A stretch of DNA of 64,000 bases from Steromphala cineraria (taxonomy: Eukaryota; Mollusca; Gastropoda; Trochida; Trochidae), in NCBI GenBank assembly GCA_916613615.1, contig OU744720.1, positions 68,898,471 to 68,962,470 on the forward strand, written 5' to 3'. Shown one piece after another: positions 1 to 10,507 of this stretch. The notes below the pieces were generated by a model. It was not told where the DNA came from, did not search any database, and was given only the letters and a program-made list of their open reading frames with translations. The position numbers and the translations under genes are program-made. Every line of letters starts with the position of its first letter. Position 1 is the first letter of the stretch.

Positions 1-1843
1 ATTATTCCATGGTGATGACGTCACTCTGTTGTGTTAAGAGTGGATTATTTCTCATGAAACCACTGCTGTTTGACTGGCTATTGGGGGTGTTAGGGTGTTA
101 GGTAGTGTCTACTCAAATCCTTCAAGAACGACAATTCTAAAACAGTTTGATTTGAAAATCAACGTTTGAAAGGTTGTAAGTCAAAAATCGAACATGCAAC
201 CAAATGTAACTCAGCACTATTATCCACAAGGCTATGGAAAGCACACCTATTTAAAGAGTTTGTGAGTATTTGAAACCGGTGTTGTTCATTTGACTGATGA
301 AACAGCAAGTTCACGTTGGGAAATGCTAAACACGTGCAATGTACCACGCATGAGTTGTTGTTTGCATCGCCGTCGGGAATGAATTGCAATACACGTGGAC
401 GGATGAACCATTTGAAGCGTTGCCTAAAGTTGTTTCCCATATCTAATGAGTGAGCACCGAAAAAATATTCTGTTTTATAGTGAAACGTGACAAATATATG
501 TACATGTAAAATATGGGAAAAAGACAGTGTTTTGTATGGTGACGTCATACATGGATTAAGATGTAGTATGCATTCGGTGTCGTGAATTCATGAAAGTACT
601 AATGATATATCATTAGTTGTTCTTTGAATGAGTTCATTATCCCGAATGTCGCTGTGTCTTTGAGTTATTTGTTCTCTGTATAATAACCTTAAGTGTTAAA
701 ATGGCAAACCAAGTACAAATAGTTGTACAAACTATACAACGGCGCATTGACAAACACTGATTAATACTTCTGTTCCGGAAGTCAGTAAAGTGGACACTTT
801 GTAGCTACTGTGAAGGTCTGTTATTGAGAAAATTATCGGTTGTATACACATGTATTGAAAATAAGACTATTTGTGGAAACAAAAAAAATGTTTATACCTA
901 ATTATTCAAATTAACTGTTTGAATGTATGAATATGAAATGTATATGTTTGTTACTGTCCTTCGCGTAGTTGTATTATATTATTCGATATATGGTGTTGAT
1001 TTTTGCCAATGACTCACATAAATTGAATTCACCCTAAACTGTTTTCTCTATTTCTCACGTTTCTACTGGTTCATCTAGTCTGTTAACTGTAATGACATTG
1101 CACACATTCGATCATTATGTTTTGCTTGTTCAAAGACGAAACCATTCAATAGACTATCTGTTATGTATTGTTTATTTGAGAATCGCGTTTCTTCCTCTAG
1201 TTATTTCATCAAAGTAATACTCCTGTTTTGTCTACGGAGTAAATAAATCTAGAAGCACTGTCGGTAAAATTCTGTGTTGATATTTATCTTAATTTCCTAA
1301 AAAAACAATCGTTTTGTTCTGAATGGCACGCCTCATTAATGGTTAAAACAGTTTCATAAACCCGAAGTAAGTTGGCATACCTTACACCAAGGCTTGAACT
1401 GTAAATAAAGTTAAAAAATAAAAAGTAATGTTGTGATGACAATTTAGAAAAATGCCACATCATACTTTATTATATGACTATTATAAACTAGGAACAAATA
1501 CTGTCAATGTTTTGTCTATATAAGTTTGTATTTCAAATTCAAAATATAATTTTCAATAATTCTCAAACGCTCTTACTGACATTTGACATTGAAACTCTAG
1601 ATGTATCTGGTATATGTCTAAGTTCTTTAATAAGTCATTGCTTGCCTCGTCAATCAAGATTGAGTTACAACACACAAGCGAGCTGAAGTTTCGTAAGATG
1701 TTATACATACTTCCTCTTCCATACGCTATTGAAGGATGATATAAATCTCAACTGCCTGAAAAGTAAATAGTTGACTATCAACAACTAATGGATATTGGTT
1801 ATTCAGGGCATTTCCTAACTATTTTGAAATATTCTCTACTTCC

Positions 1844-2166
1844 TCCACCACTGGACTCATTACCTTATCGTGGTGTGGTGGTTTGTGTGCTTCGACGACC
1901 CCGAAAGCTATGCCAGCTGGAGCTTACATGCTCCTGGTAGGGTCACCCAAGCTGGACAGGTCGACGGGTAGAAGCCAGACCAAATTTGAGTCCTTCTAAA
2001 ACCTGCTTTCTGTCTCTTACTGTGCCTTTCTTTCCGTCTTTTCCCTTATCCTTTCGATCCCTTTCTCCCTGATCTGTCTACTCTCTTTTGGATGGCAACA
2101 TCCACGTGTTTAATAACTGAAATATTGTTCAAAACACGTTAAACACAATCTCACTCACTCACTCAC
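1844..2166 (+). mobile_element. SINE-like element with (ACTC)n tail
   Basis: This 323 bp insertion is flanked by 11 bp direct repeats TCTCTACTTCC at 1833-1843 and 2167-2177. The paralogous block has a single TCTTTACTTCC at about 43952-43962, which is the empty site. The 5' part is GC-rich, the middle is pyrimidine-rich, and the 3' end is AACATCCACGTGTTTAATAA followed by an ACTC microsatellite. A diverged partial copy of the same family lies at 58342-58556. Size, target duplication and simple-repeat tail fit a retroposed SINE. I could not identify a convincing pol III A/B box pair, so the RNA ancestry is open. Confidence 0.8.
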
Positions 2167-3548
2167 TCTCTACTTCCTTTTTTTTGACTGTACTTTTGAT
2201 TATCTATTAAAGACGTTTGCATATCACATTGTTGAATTTATGCATGTCAATGTTGTAGATAATCAAAAGACACCAGTTGTGCCAACTTTGCATACAACTC
2301 TCTCACCTTTTACTTGAATGTCTTTGTGTAGAAACTACATTTATTTGAGTCCTAAGTTCAATCTTCACGCTACTGTCCCTCAACTTTATTTGACATGCAA
2401 CATGTAAGATAATATAGAACATTATTCACTTGCGAGTTTCCATTCATTCATGTGTAGAAGCCAGTAAATTTAAATTTTAAAGGTATTCAGATATTCCTAT
2501 AGATTGTAAGGGAATTGAGGACAAATGTTCTCTTCCAATACAGTCTACACCAATTCCCTAAAGTAATTGTGTGATTGAGTTGCAAAATGCCACTGCTCAA
2601 ATGGAGATGTCCTGCAAATGTCAATGTTATGTGTCAATGGACGATTCAACATCTGAGAATGGTGTCTGCTTACTCTCAAAATAATAATTCTTGAGGGTTT
2701 TCTATCGAACCCCAGGGAAAGTCTGCTAAGTGAAATACCAGGAATCATAAATCAAACACGTCAACGGTTAGTCAATTAAACTATTTAGACCACTGTTGAT
2801 TTGAGAAGCATATTAATAACATGAATGCGTGCATGACAGGTAATTTCATGGATGTCAACTTTTAAACAAAACTGTAATGGGGAAAATAAACCCAAAAGTG
2901 GTAGACTAAAACACAGTAGAAGGAAACCTAAATTCGATTTACTATATCATTTAAGTGTTTATATATCTATTGCAACATGACATGTCGATTCTGCTCTATA
3001 GGTTCTGCTCTATAGATTCAATGGGTCCCTTGTATATATCTGGAAGTTTATCATATCAGCAGTCTGCTCAATGACATTAATGATCACTAGTCTTTAGTTA
3101 ACGTTCCTGATAGCTCTCATAGAGTGCACTTAAGATTTAATAGTTAATACTTTATCAGGTTGATAACAATTTGCGATTAAGCGCGATAAATAATCTCCAA
3201 TTTTATCTGTAAGAGACATCAATCATCATATTTCTTGTGTCTGCTGCTTCTGAGATAATACCTATAGAAAATATGTAATAGTTACTAGCATAGTAAATTG
3301 TATGCATCGGATAATGGCAGGGACACTTTGTCCGAGAGGCCAGAACGAGGCGGAGCCGAGTGCAGATTTCAAACACAATGACGAGTGTCAAAGTCAGGTC
3401 TGTGGGCAAAACTCAAGTTTTATCATACTTTGGAACTTATCTAAACGCATCAGATGGTTGAAATTTAGAAACTATCCTAACCAACTCCTGTGTTATATGT
3501 AGTGTATTTATACATATTTAAGAATTGCTTATAGCAATTGTTTCTGTC

Positions 3549-3878
3549 TTATATTACATTTAAGACACGTCTCTTCTGAAGAATTGCACATACGACTTTC
3601 GTTTGTGAATCATATAGACCTGCAAGTAATCTGTTTCTGGCTTTTAGTGTAAATGATATCTTTGATTTTCTACACACTTTCATATGTTCATTTCTTAGTT
3701 TGTTATACATGCTTCTTGCTTCAGTTGACTTGTGTTTTCTGAATCGTCTTGCCTCTCTATTGGCCGGTCTGTATGTGTCATAGAAGGTATTGTTAGAGTT
3801 ATTAGTTTTGAATAAAGGCTCTATCATACAGTCAGCAGAGAATGACAGACACAAATAAATTAACCGTGTGCGTAGCAT
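3549..3878 (-). pseudogene. Possible LINE linker remnant
   Basis: A 109-codon open frame on the minus strand has a basic stretch (RPANREARRFRKHKSTEARS, then YNKLRNEHMKVCRKSK) that resembles the Arg/Lys-rich linker between endonuclease and reverse transcriptase in LINE ORF2 proteins. No catalytic motif is present. The paralogous stretch near 45225-45500 carries the same sequence but with its frame broken. That argues against selection for a protein and for an old LINE fragment duplicated with the block. The assignment is weak. Confidence 0.25.
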
Positions 3879-4348
3879 CTTCCCGACAAGATCATTAATG
3901 TCTCCATTTCAAAGATCATCTAGTGGTTGTAATTATATATCAGCCTTATTATCATCCAAGTTATATAGACATCCGTCTTGATATTGTACTATTATGCAGT
4001 TATCGTTAAATCTACTTAACTTGTATGACATGTTAAGTATACACTCACTGGCATATGCTTCATCTCATGTAAATATGCATATATTTTTATATTGACTGCA
4101 CAATAACTAAGTGTGTGAAATAGTCAATAACAATGGAACGTTGATTTGACATATATAACGTAAATTGCTTTCTCTAACTCCATTCGTACTTCCGCAACAA
4201 ATGATCAGATTGTCAACAAAGCGGAGATCTGAAAGTGTTCAACATAAATTATTTAGACCGTCTATGATCAATTAAAACAGATTTTTCCTCTATTATCCAG
4301 CCTATCGGTGTCCAATGTCTCGGGTGGGTTTTCATCAATACCTGTTCT

Positions 4349-4378
4349 GGTTCAGGTTCAGGTTCAGGTTCAGGTTCC
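4349..4378 (+). repeat. (GGTTCA)5 hexamer repeat
   Basis: Five tandem hexamers GGTTCA, the last ending in C. They directly precede the 17 bp minisatellite and are missing from the paralogous block near 45870. Confidence 0.9.
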
Positions 4379-4380
4379 TA

Positions 4381-4512
4381 GAGATGATAACTTCCAAGAG
4401 ACGATAACTACCCAGAGATAATAACTTCCCAGTGATGATAACTTACCATAGATGATAACTTCCCAGAGATGATAACTTCCCAGAGATGATAACTTACCGG
4501 AGATGATAACTC
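4381..4512 (+). repeat. 17 bp minisatellite (ATGATAACTTCCCAGAG)
   Basis: About eight imperfect units of ATGATAACTTCCCAGAG in tandem. The paralog at about 45865 passes directly from a sequence matching 4232 to one matching 4541, so about 310 bp including this array is present only in copy A. Confidence 0.9.
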
Positions 4513-4812
4513 CTGTGTTCGGATCTTTGCGTTGGGTGAGTCATTCGTCCAGCTTGGTAATGGGGTTAGATTTGACGACTGCTTCATAGAAGTGCGAGCT
4601 GGAAGGAGGGGCATAAATCCCTGTAAACAAAATATTTAACTTTTAAAACAATATTTTTCTATCTTAAGAAAAAAAAGAATAGTTCATGTTAGTAGAAACT
4701 TGTTTGCAGTGAGACGCTAAAGATGCGAGCTCAGATATGGATACAACACTGCCTAGAAAGGTCTCAACTAAGCAGATAATATCGAAGTTCCAAATATGTA
4801 CAAGGAAATCCC

Positions 4813-5480
4813 GCGTGAGCGCACTGATCAATCGGCAAGTCCGCTTGCTTCCTGAGTCCCGAGCGTCAAGCGCTACCCGGCGGCAGGTGTCAGTCGTCTC
4901 TCTACTCAGGCGCTACCCATGGCGGGAAGCTCCCCTGAGTTAAGAGCGAGAGGCAAGCAAGCGAGGCAGCACCCAAGCGCTCAAGCGCACAAGCGCACAA
5001 GCGCACAAGCGCACAAGCGCGCAAGCGTCCAAGCGCACGAGCGTCCTAACTCACAGCGCGTGAGCGGCCAGGCGCCCAAGCGCGAAGGCGCCCAAGCGCG
5101 AAGGCGACCAGGCGCACAACCCAGCGAGACGCTTGCCCGAAGCAAGCGCTAGGAAGCGCCCGACCCAGCGAGAAGCGTGCGGCGCCGGACTAGGCGAGAG
5201 AGGGAGAGAGAGAGAGACGGCCCAACCCACGGCCCGCACTAGGTGCACATGCTGCACGAAATCGACACCAGGTGCACACCTCGCTCTAAGTTGACACAGC
5301 CGCTGTGTCAACAGAACACTTCTCGAATACACAGTATTCAGACCCAAGGAATGAATACCCCGTAGGAGAAGTAGACAGACAAAGACTAGAAAGACTTGAG
5401 AGAGAAAAGGAGTCAAGAATAACCAAAACACGTTAAATAGCTCAATACAATCGGGGAGCGAGACAAACACGTCTGAACTC
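4813..5480. other. GC-rich, CpG-rich islet without recognised gene
   Basis: Composition changes abruptly from AT-rich to GC-rich at about 4812, exactly where homology to the paralog ends. The islet carries an 8 bp tandem repeat (4974-5045), an impure GA run (about 5196-5217), and many CAAGCG, GGCGCC and CCAAGCGCG words. Open frames on both strands here are low-complexity translations of the repeat and show no domain. It may be an inserted mobile or foreign segment or a CpG island. No terminal repeats or target duplication were found by eye. From 5480 to 5640 I see nothing. Confidence 0.6.
4974..5045 (+). repeat. (CAAGCGCA)9 octamer tandem repeat
   Basis: Nine consecutive 8 bp units, mostly CAAGCGCA with variants in the last bases, lying inside the GC-rich islet. 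Confidence 0.9.
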
Positions 5481-5639
5481 AACCGACTCTGTAATGTGAA
5501 TGAATCTAATTGGTTGACAGGTCACGCCACCTAGTGGACTAGTGACGGGCAGATAACTCCGATTGTTCTGGGTAATGATGTTTCATTACATCTGTGGGAA
5601 TGAGTCGATTACATGTTATATGGCTAACAGGCTACGGTC

Positions 5640-8600
5640 ACTTGTCGGAGGTTAGTAACTAAATAATGAGAATTATCATCTGAGTTTTAAACAATAAATT
5701 TACTTGTGAATGATATATATTTGATATTGATATGATTCCTTGCTGTTCCAACTTATTATAATCTGAACATTTTATGGCATGTCTCTAGGTGCAATGGTCG
5801 TTTTGATGTTATCATTTGGTGTTCTGTTTATTTCAATACACACAGAGCAACACATTGATTATGGTATGATACTTCCCTTAACCCCTTCCATGAATAATAG
5901 ATAAGTTCTAACAGTTATAATCATAACTACATTACTACACGATTTGTGCAGTTTGTAATTATCCCCATTTCATTTTATTTGGCAGGGTAGATTTTGTTTC
6001 GTCCCACACTTTCCCTCTTTATCATCTGAAGTAGACCTGAAGAAGCAAATTTTAAATAAGTTTTTAACAATGTTAATTCCATTTCACATCATAAGAATCG
6101 CCATGCGAAAAAATAGTTTTTTATTGAGCCAGAGACAAATCACTTGGAAAACATTGATTTCATGATTATCCAGCTTTGATCAATATGTCTAGTAAAGTAT
6201 TAATGCTGTTTGTGCAACACATGTGTTTCTGTTTTGAGTCTATGTTGTTTTTCTTCATAACTCTGTAACACTGTAACTGCATTATATGTGTGTTTTTCAA
6301 TGCAGAACATACAAGAAGGACATTTTACCACAAAAATCGTTTCTTGGCCACTGCTTACAAATGGTACATAATTGTATATTAGAGAGTCAATCTTGTTGTC
6401 AGTTATTCAATATTGTGAGTTCTGTAATGTCCCAAATGCAGATCAATTGCAGTTTCTTTTTTGTTGCCTGTCAATGTTTGACTTGAAATCTTAGTGCAGC
6501 TGATATAATACACGTGAAACACTAAGTTGGAAGAATGTTTTGAAAAATATGGCTATTTAAATGAAATATAAGATAAGATAAGATGAGATAAGATAAGATA
6601 AGATAAATCTGTATTGCCCTTGGAAGGGAATTTGGATTGTCATGAATTGAGCACAGTGGTAATACAGACTATATAACAGGATATAAAAAAGCATTATCGA
6701 CCTTAAAACTCAGTAAATAATGATTGAACATTACATGGTGATAGCTTGGATATGTTGTCAGCACTGTTGCATTGGGTAATCTCAGATTAAGATACATTTT
6801 ATGAAAGAGAAAAAAACACCACGTCAGTAATCCATATCAAATGGGGTACTAAATGAGTTTTCCGACTTCGCTTAAAAGTAAGTAGAATATTGGGTGCTTA
6901 AAAAAACACTGAGCCATTCGAGAAGCTAATGGATAGATAAATCCCGTGAGACACAGGGGAATAACCCAGACATTAGTTACTTGTATTATCAGTGTCGTCC
7001 TGTCAACTGTCTTCTGATACTCAACAATGAGAGTAAGTCAGCACATAATCGTCTCCTCATGGCGTGATTACATGAATACCGTTAATGTTTCTAACTGTAC
7101 ATGTATATCTGAATATATATCTATCATATTTAGATTATTTCACCTCTTTTAAAAAAGAAATGCCTGGCACTTAAAAAAGTAGATATCAGTGATAAACACA
7201 ATTTCAATCAGTAGATAATTTCAATTTGATTAGAAATACATTCATTTCAAATTTAAATGTGAATACCTAAGGATGTATAGTTAAATGTAAAGATGCATTT
7301 TTCTCTGAGACCTCTGACAATGGATATAAGAATATTTTACATTGTAACATGAAGGGAAAAGATAATTAACTGTGTTTGCGTACATTTTCTCATAACAGCT
7401 TATCTTGATGATAGGATGCAGATGACAGATGGAGTAATGCTGTCTGTTTGTTCACCAAGTACCTCACCATAACAAGTGCAGTCAGACAGCAGGAATGTTT
7501 AATATGTTCTTTGCTCTCAGTATATTTAGCAATGTTTAGTTCTATTTGAAGAATAATTGCATTAAATGAATATAGGACATTTACAATGCATCATTATACA
7601 GTTTTTAACAACATAAACTGATATAAGATCAATTGGAAAATGTTGCCAAATTCTGATGTTGAGACACATATATCTTTTAAAAATTAATTGACAACGTCGT
7701 CTGTTTGCTCTTTTTATATAGGGTAGAGTAACTTATTTCGTTTAAATCACCACAAAGTATGTACATTATATTTCTTGATTGGTAGACCACATTTGAGATT
7801 TGCAAATCTAAATGTGTTCATCATTAATACATATCAATGTTAGAAAAGTTAAGTAGTTAATTGTTTTATTATCCGCTACTATTTTACTATCTTCCTGTAG
7901 AAATTGCAAATATGGTTTTGTCAATATTTAATATCAGTTACAACGAAAGTTACAATCAATCATAGAATTATCTATATCATATACCATTAGATCATTAAAT
8001 ACTGTCAATATCATGGTTTGCAATCGTTTGTCGAAAATGATATAATACATCCCCAACATACCATAACAGATCAAATAGTAGTTCAATTTTCAAAATTGAA
8101 TAAAATACAGTTTTATTATTATTTAAATGATAAGATTTTGTAAGTTCTTTATTCTTAACTATATTTTTCAGTTTTCAGTCTGATTACAATCGACTGTGTT
8201 CTGGAAAACATTGATCAAATGTGTTCTAACAGATAGCTTCTTCTCCTCGATGTCTGATCGCAGGCTACCTACTCACACGTTACTAAGATCAGTCTTCACA
8301 GACAATACTCATTCATCAGCAATGCAATCACATAGTTGTTTGGCGGTTATGATATATAACAAATGACACACTTGAGTTACCTGCCCCTAGCTGATACCAA
8401 AAGCTATTCCCGTAGTCCTCCCTTGGCTAAGTGAGCTCACGTCAGAACCCCGATAGAGTCTATATTATTTAAATGGTATTCCCCTGAGCATTTTTTCAGT
8501 TCACTTTCTTTTTATTGAAGGTTCGTGATCAAGGGACACACTTACAGGTGAATTCCATGTCGGTACTTGTGATCAACTTTCCTAATTTGGTGTACATGGG

Positions 8601-9735
8601 ATGTTAAGGTTCAAACATGTTGATATTTGTTTTGCCAGAAATTTAAAGTAGTGTTCATTCTAACAATCTTTACGTTTTCATGCAAAAATGCAATTCGTTT
8701 GTTCTCACAAGATTTTTTTCCTAAATGCGAATTTAATATTAAATTTATGAAATTGTTAAAGCAGAAATCATTTTAAAGCTGATTTAAAAAAAAATGTATT
8801 GGCATATTACACACAGTGGAAGTCGAATCTAAACTTAAGCTCTTTTCCCTTAGGTATCTGTCCATCACTGCATTGAAGATTATTTCAGCAGTCTGCTAAA
8901 TGGTTCTTGATGACACTCCTGTTTGTTAAACGGTCTGATCAAGCTCTAATGGACAATACACAGGATTGAATGGTTCATGATAGTAGCAGCAAAGCAACAA
9001 ATAAGGATTGGGTGTCATGAATCCATACATTTTATCTGTGAGAGATTCACATCAATGATTACTCTCTTCCTCAGTCTGGAGTTTCCCAGCAGAAAAGTGT
9101 AAGATTGATATTCATTTATAACATTTGTATATTTTATGAATCAATGTACCCTGTTGTGCAACACAAAATTTACAAAAGTTTGCAGTGAAACATGATTAAA
9201 GAATTAAAAAAAATTGAATACAATTTATACATTATAACAAGAAAGGATGATCATCTGATATGATTGTGACTGATCACATGCGATATTCATTACACACAGA
9301 AGTGTTCAAATATATCATCATGCTAGCGATCTGAGTATGTTCATCATAATTGAAATTACAAAATATTTAACAATTGCAGATCCATTGTATTTTAACATAG
9401 TTACTTATCACACCTTTCAGTTTACCATAACATTTTATTTCATTTAAAATTTAGTTGGTCGTCAAAAATCATGATTGGATTATCTGAAGGTTAAAAGAGG
9501 GTGCACTCGCTTCAGATCAAGGTGTATATTTGGAAGAGTGTTGCCTCCCAACCAGTGATCTCGATGTACATACGCTACTAGTCAATGTAAACATGTTTGA
9601 ATAGTAATTAGTCATATAGCCTTAAGAGTGCTTGAATAAGTATTGTTTGCTAAAAGAATTAAAGCATCCAAAGCACGGCTACATATGAGTAAATGATAAA
9701 CTGTTGGCTCTATATAGAAATATACACTTATACAA
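5640..9735. repeat. Segmental duplication block 2, copy 1
   Basis: This block aligns with about 59490-63680 in the same order, and its first 700 bp also align with about 50930-51590. Shared landmarks include CACACAGAGCAACACATT near 5840, TTGCATTGGGTAATCTCAG near 6768, GATGCAGATGACAGATGGAG near 7416, the CAGCAGTCTGCT core near 8889 and AGATCAAGGTGTAT near 9516. The stretch 8085-8640 has no counterpart in the copy at the right end. No protein-coding exon is recognisable in any copy. Bases 9736-10047 that follow contain nothing I recognise. Confidence 0.85.
6571..6680 (-). mobile_element. LINE 3' end with (TTATC)n tail
   Basis: On the minus strand a short unique piece ending CAATACAGATTTATC runs into a TTATC/TTATCA pentamer tail (plus strand 6571-6608). 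This is the layout of heavily 5'-truncated LINE insertions with microsatellite tails. The paralog near 60255 lacks it, giving an empty site. The 5' limit is approximate. Confidence 0.55.
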
Positions 9736-10047
9736 TAAAAATGATCTGACTGAATTCACTGACCTTTAAATCCCAAGAAGGAACATCTTCTGTATTTACA
9801 TCAATATGCTGACTAAGAGGCTTCTGTGGCTATTTTTGCGCCAATCTTGGAATTATTTATCATCCGCTTCTTTTTATCATGAAAAAAGCAAAACCTGGTT
9901 AAGGACAATTCCAGATTGAATTAAATTGGTGATAATGAAATGGCAGCATCTTTGTCGCCATCATCAATCCAACCATTCTGTCCTTACTGTCTCCATAATG
10001 CTAATTGGTCTGTCAAAACAGAAAATAACCTAATATTTCTGAACATT

Positions 10048-10317
10048 TATAACCTAATAAGGGGGAAACAAATGTACACGTATAATGGCTTATTTATGTC
10101 TTGTGTTAGTGTAAGTTAATTGTTTTCATGTAGCCTCGCCTCCAGGATTTTTGTTTAAGTGTTAAGGGGACAGTTATTTACAAATAGATTAGTATTTTAC
10201 ATTTTAAACCAGCCAGAGGTGTCATATAGAAAGATTCAAATGCACATTAATTTTATCTAACATCTATTCTTTCCATGCAGAAAAAGCCTACCAAAGTTTT
10301 GAAATTATCTAGTCATA
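10048..10317 (+). repeat. 270 bp direct repeat, left copy
   Basis: This 270 bp stretch recurs at 14763-15032 with about three substitutions (two in the G/A run near 10066 and one near 10160). The two copies exactly bracket the minus-strand LINE at 10318-14762. They are read here as a very long target-site duplication. Confidence 0.85.
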
Positions 10318-10507
10318 GAGAGAGAGAGAGAGATTCTTTATTTCCTCCAGTTTCAACCGAAGATCGTAACATTTATACAATACAATTATTTACACCAAAA
10401 AAAAAATATGATACAATGATACAATGATATATACAAGTACACCAATTGGGAAGTGATATAAGCATATAAAAACAGTTTCAATGCAGAGAATTTAGTTTTT
10501 GAAAGTA

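Larger units (their letters stand above)
1..4812. repeat. Segmental duplication block, copy A
   Basis: This stretch aligns nearly end to end with 42148-46145 in the same orientation. Both copies share the opening bases around CCATGGTGATGAC, the CATTGCACACATTCGATCATT stretch near 1105, the CGTCAATCAAGATTGAGTT stretch near 1647 and the CAGCAGTCTGCT core near 3058. Differences include a SINE-like insertion at 1844-2166 and minisatellites at 4349-4512 found only here. The alignment is lost at about 4812, where a GC-rich islet starts. No credible host exon is visible; the short open frames in it are not supported by family motifs. The window starts inside the block, so its left end is unknown. Confidence 0.85.

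Noticed and set aside
14..547. TGACGTCA CRE-like octamers at 14-21 and 540-547 (also in 42666-42673 and near 13282)
   Set aside because: Perfect CRE words, but no gene or promoter context supports a regulatory role; the first one is mutated in the paralog.
3302..3502. 66-codon plus-strand open frame in the duplicated block
   Set aside because: The paralogous region near 45000 does not keep the frame, so it is not under coding constraint.
4381..4512. CRISPR-like regular repeats
   Set aside because: Units are contiguous with no unique spacers; this is a minisatellite in an animal genome.
4919..5482. Open frames of 77 and 143 codons on opposite strands in the GC-rich islet
   Set aside because: They are translations of the octamer and GC-rich low-complexity DNA, overlap each other, and show no domain or codon signal.
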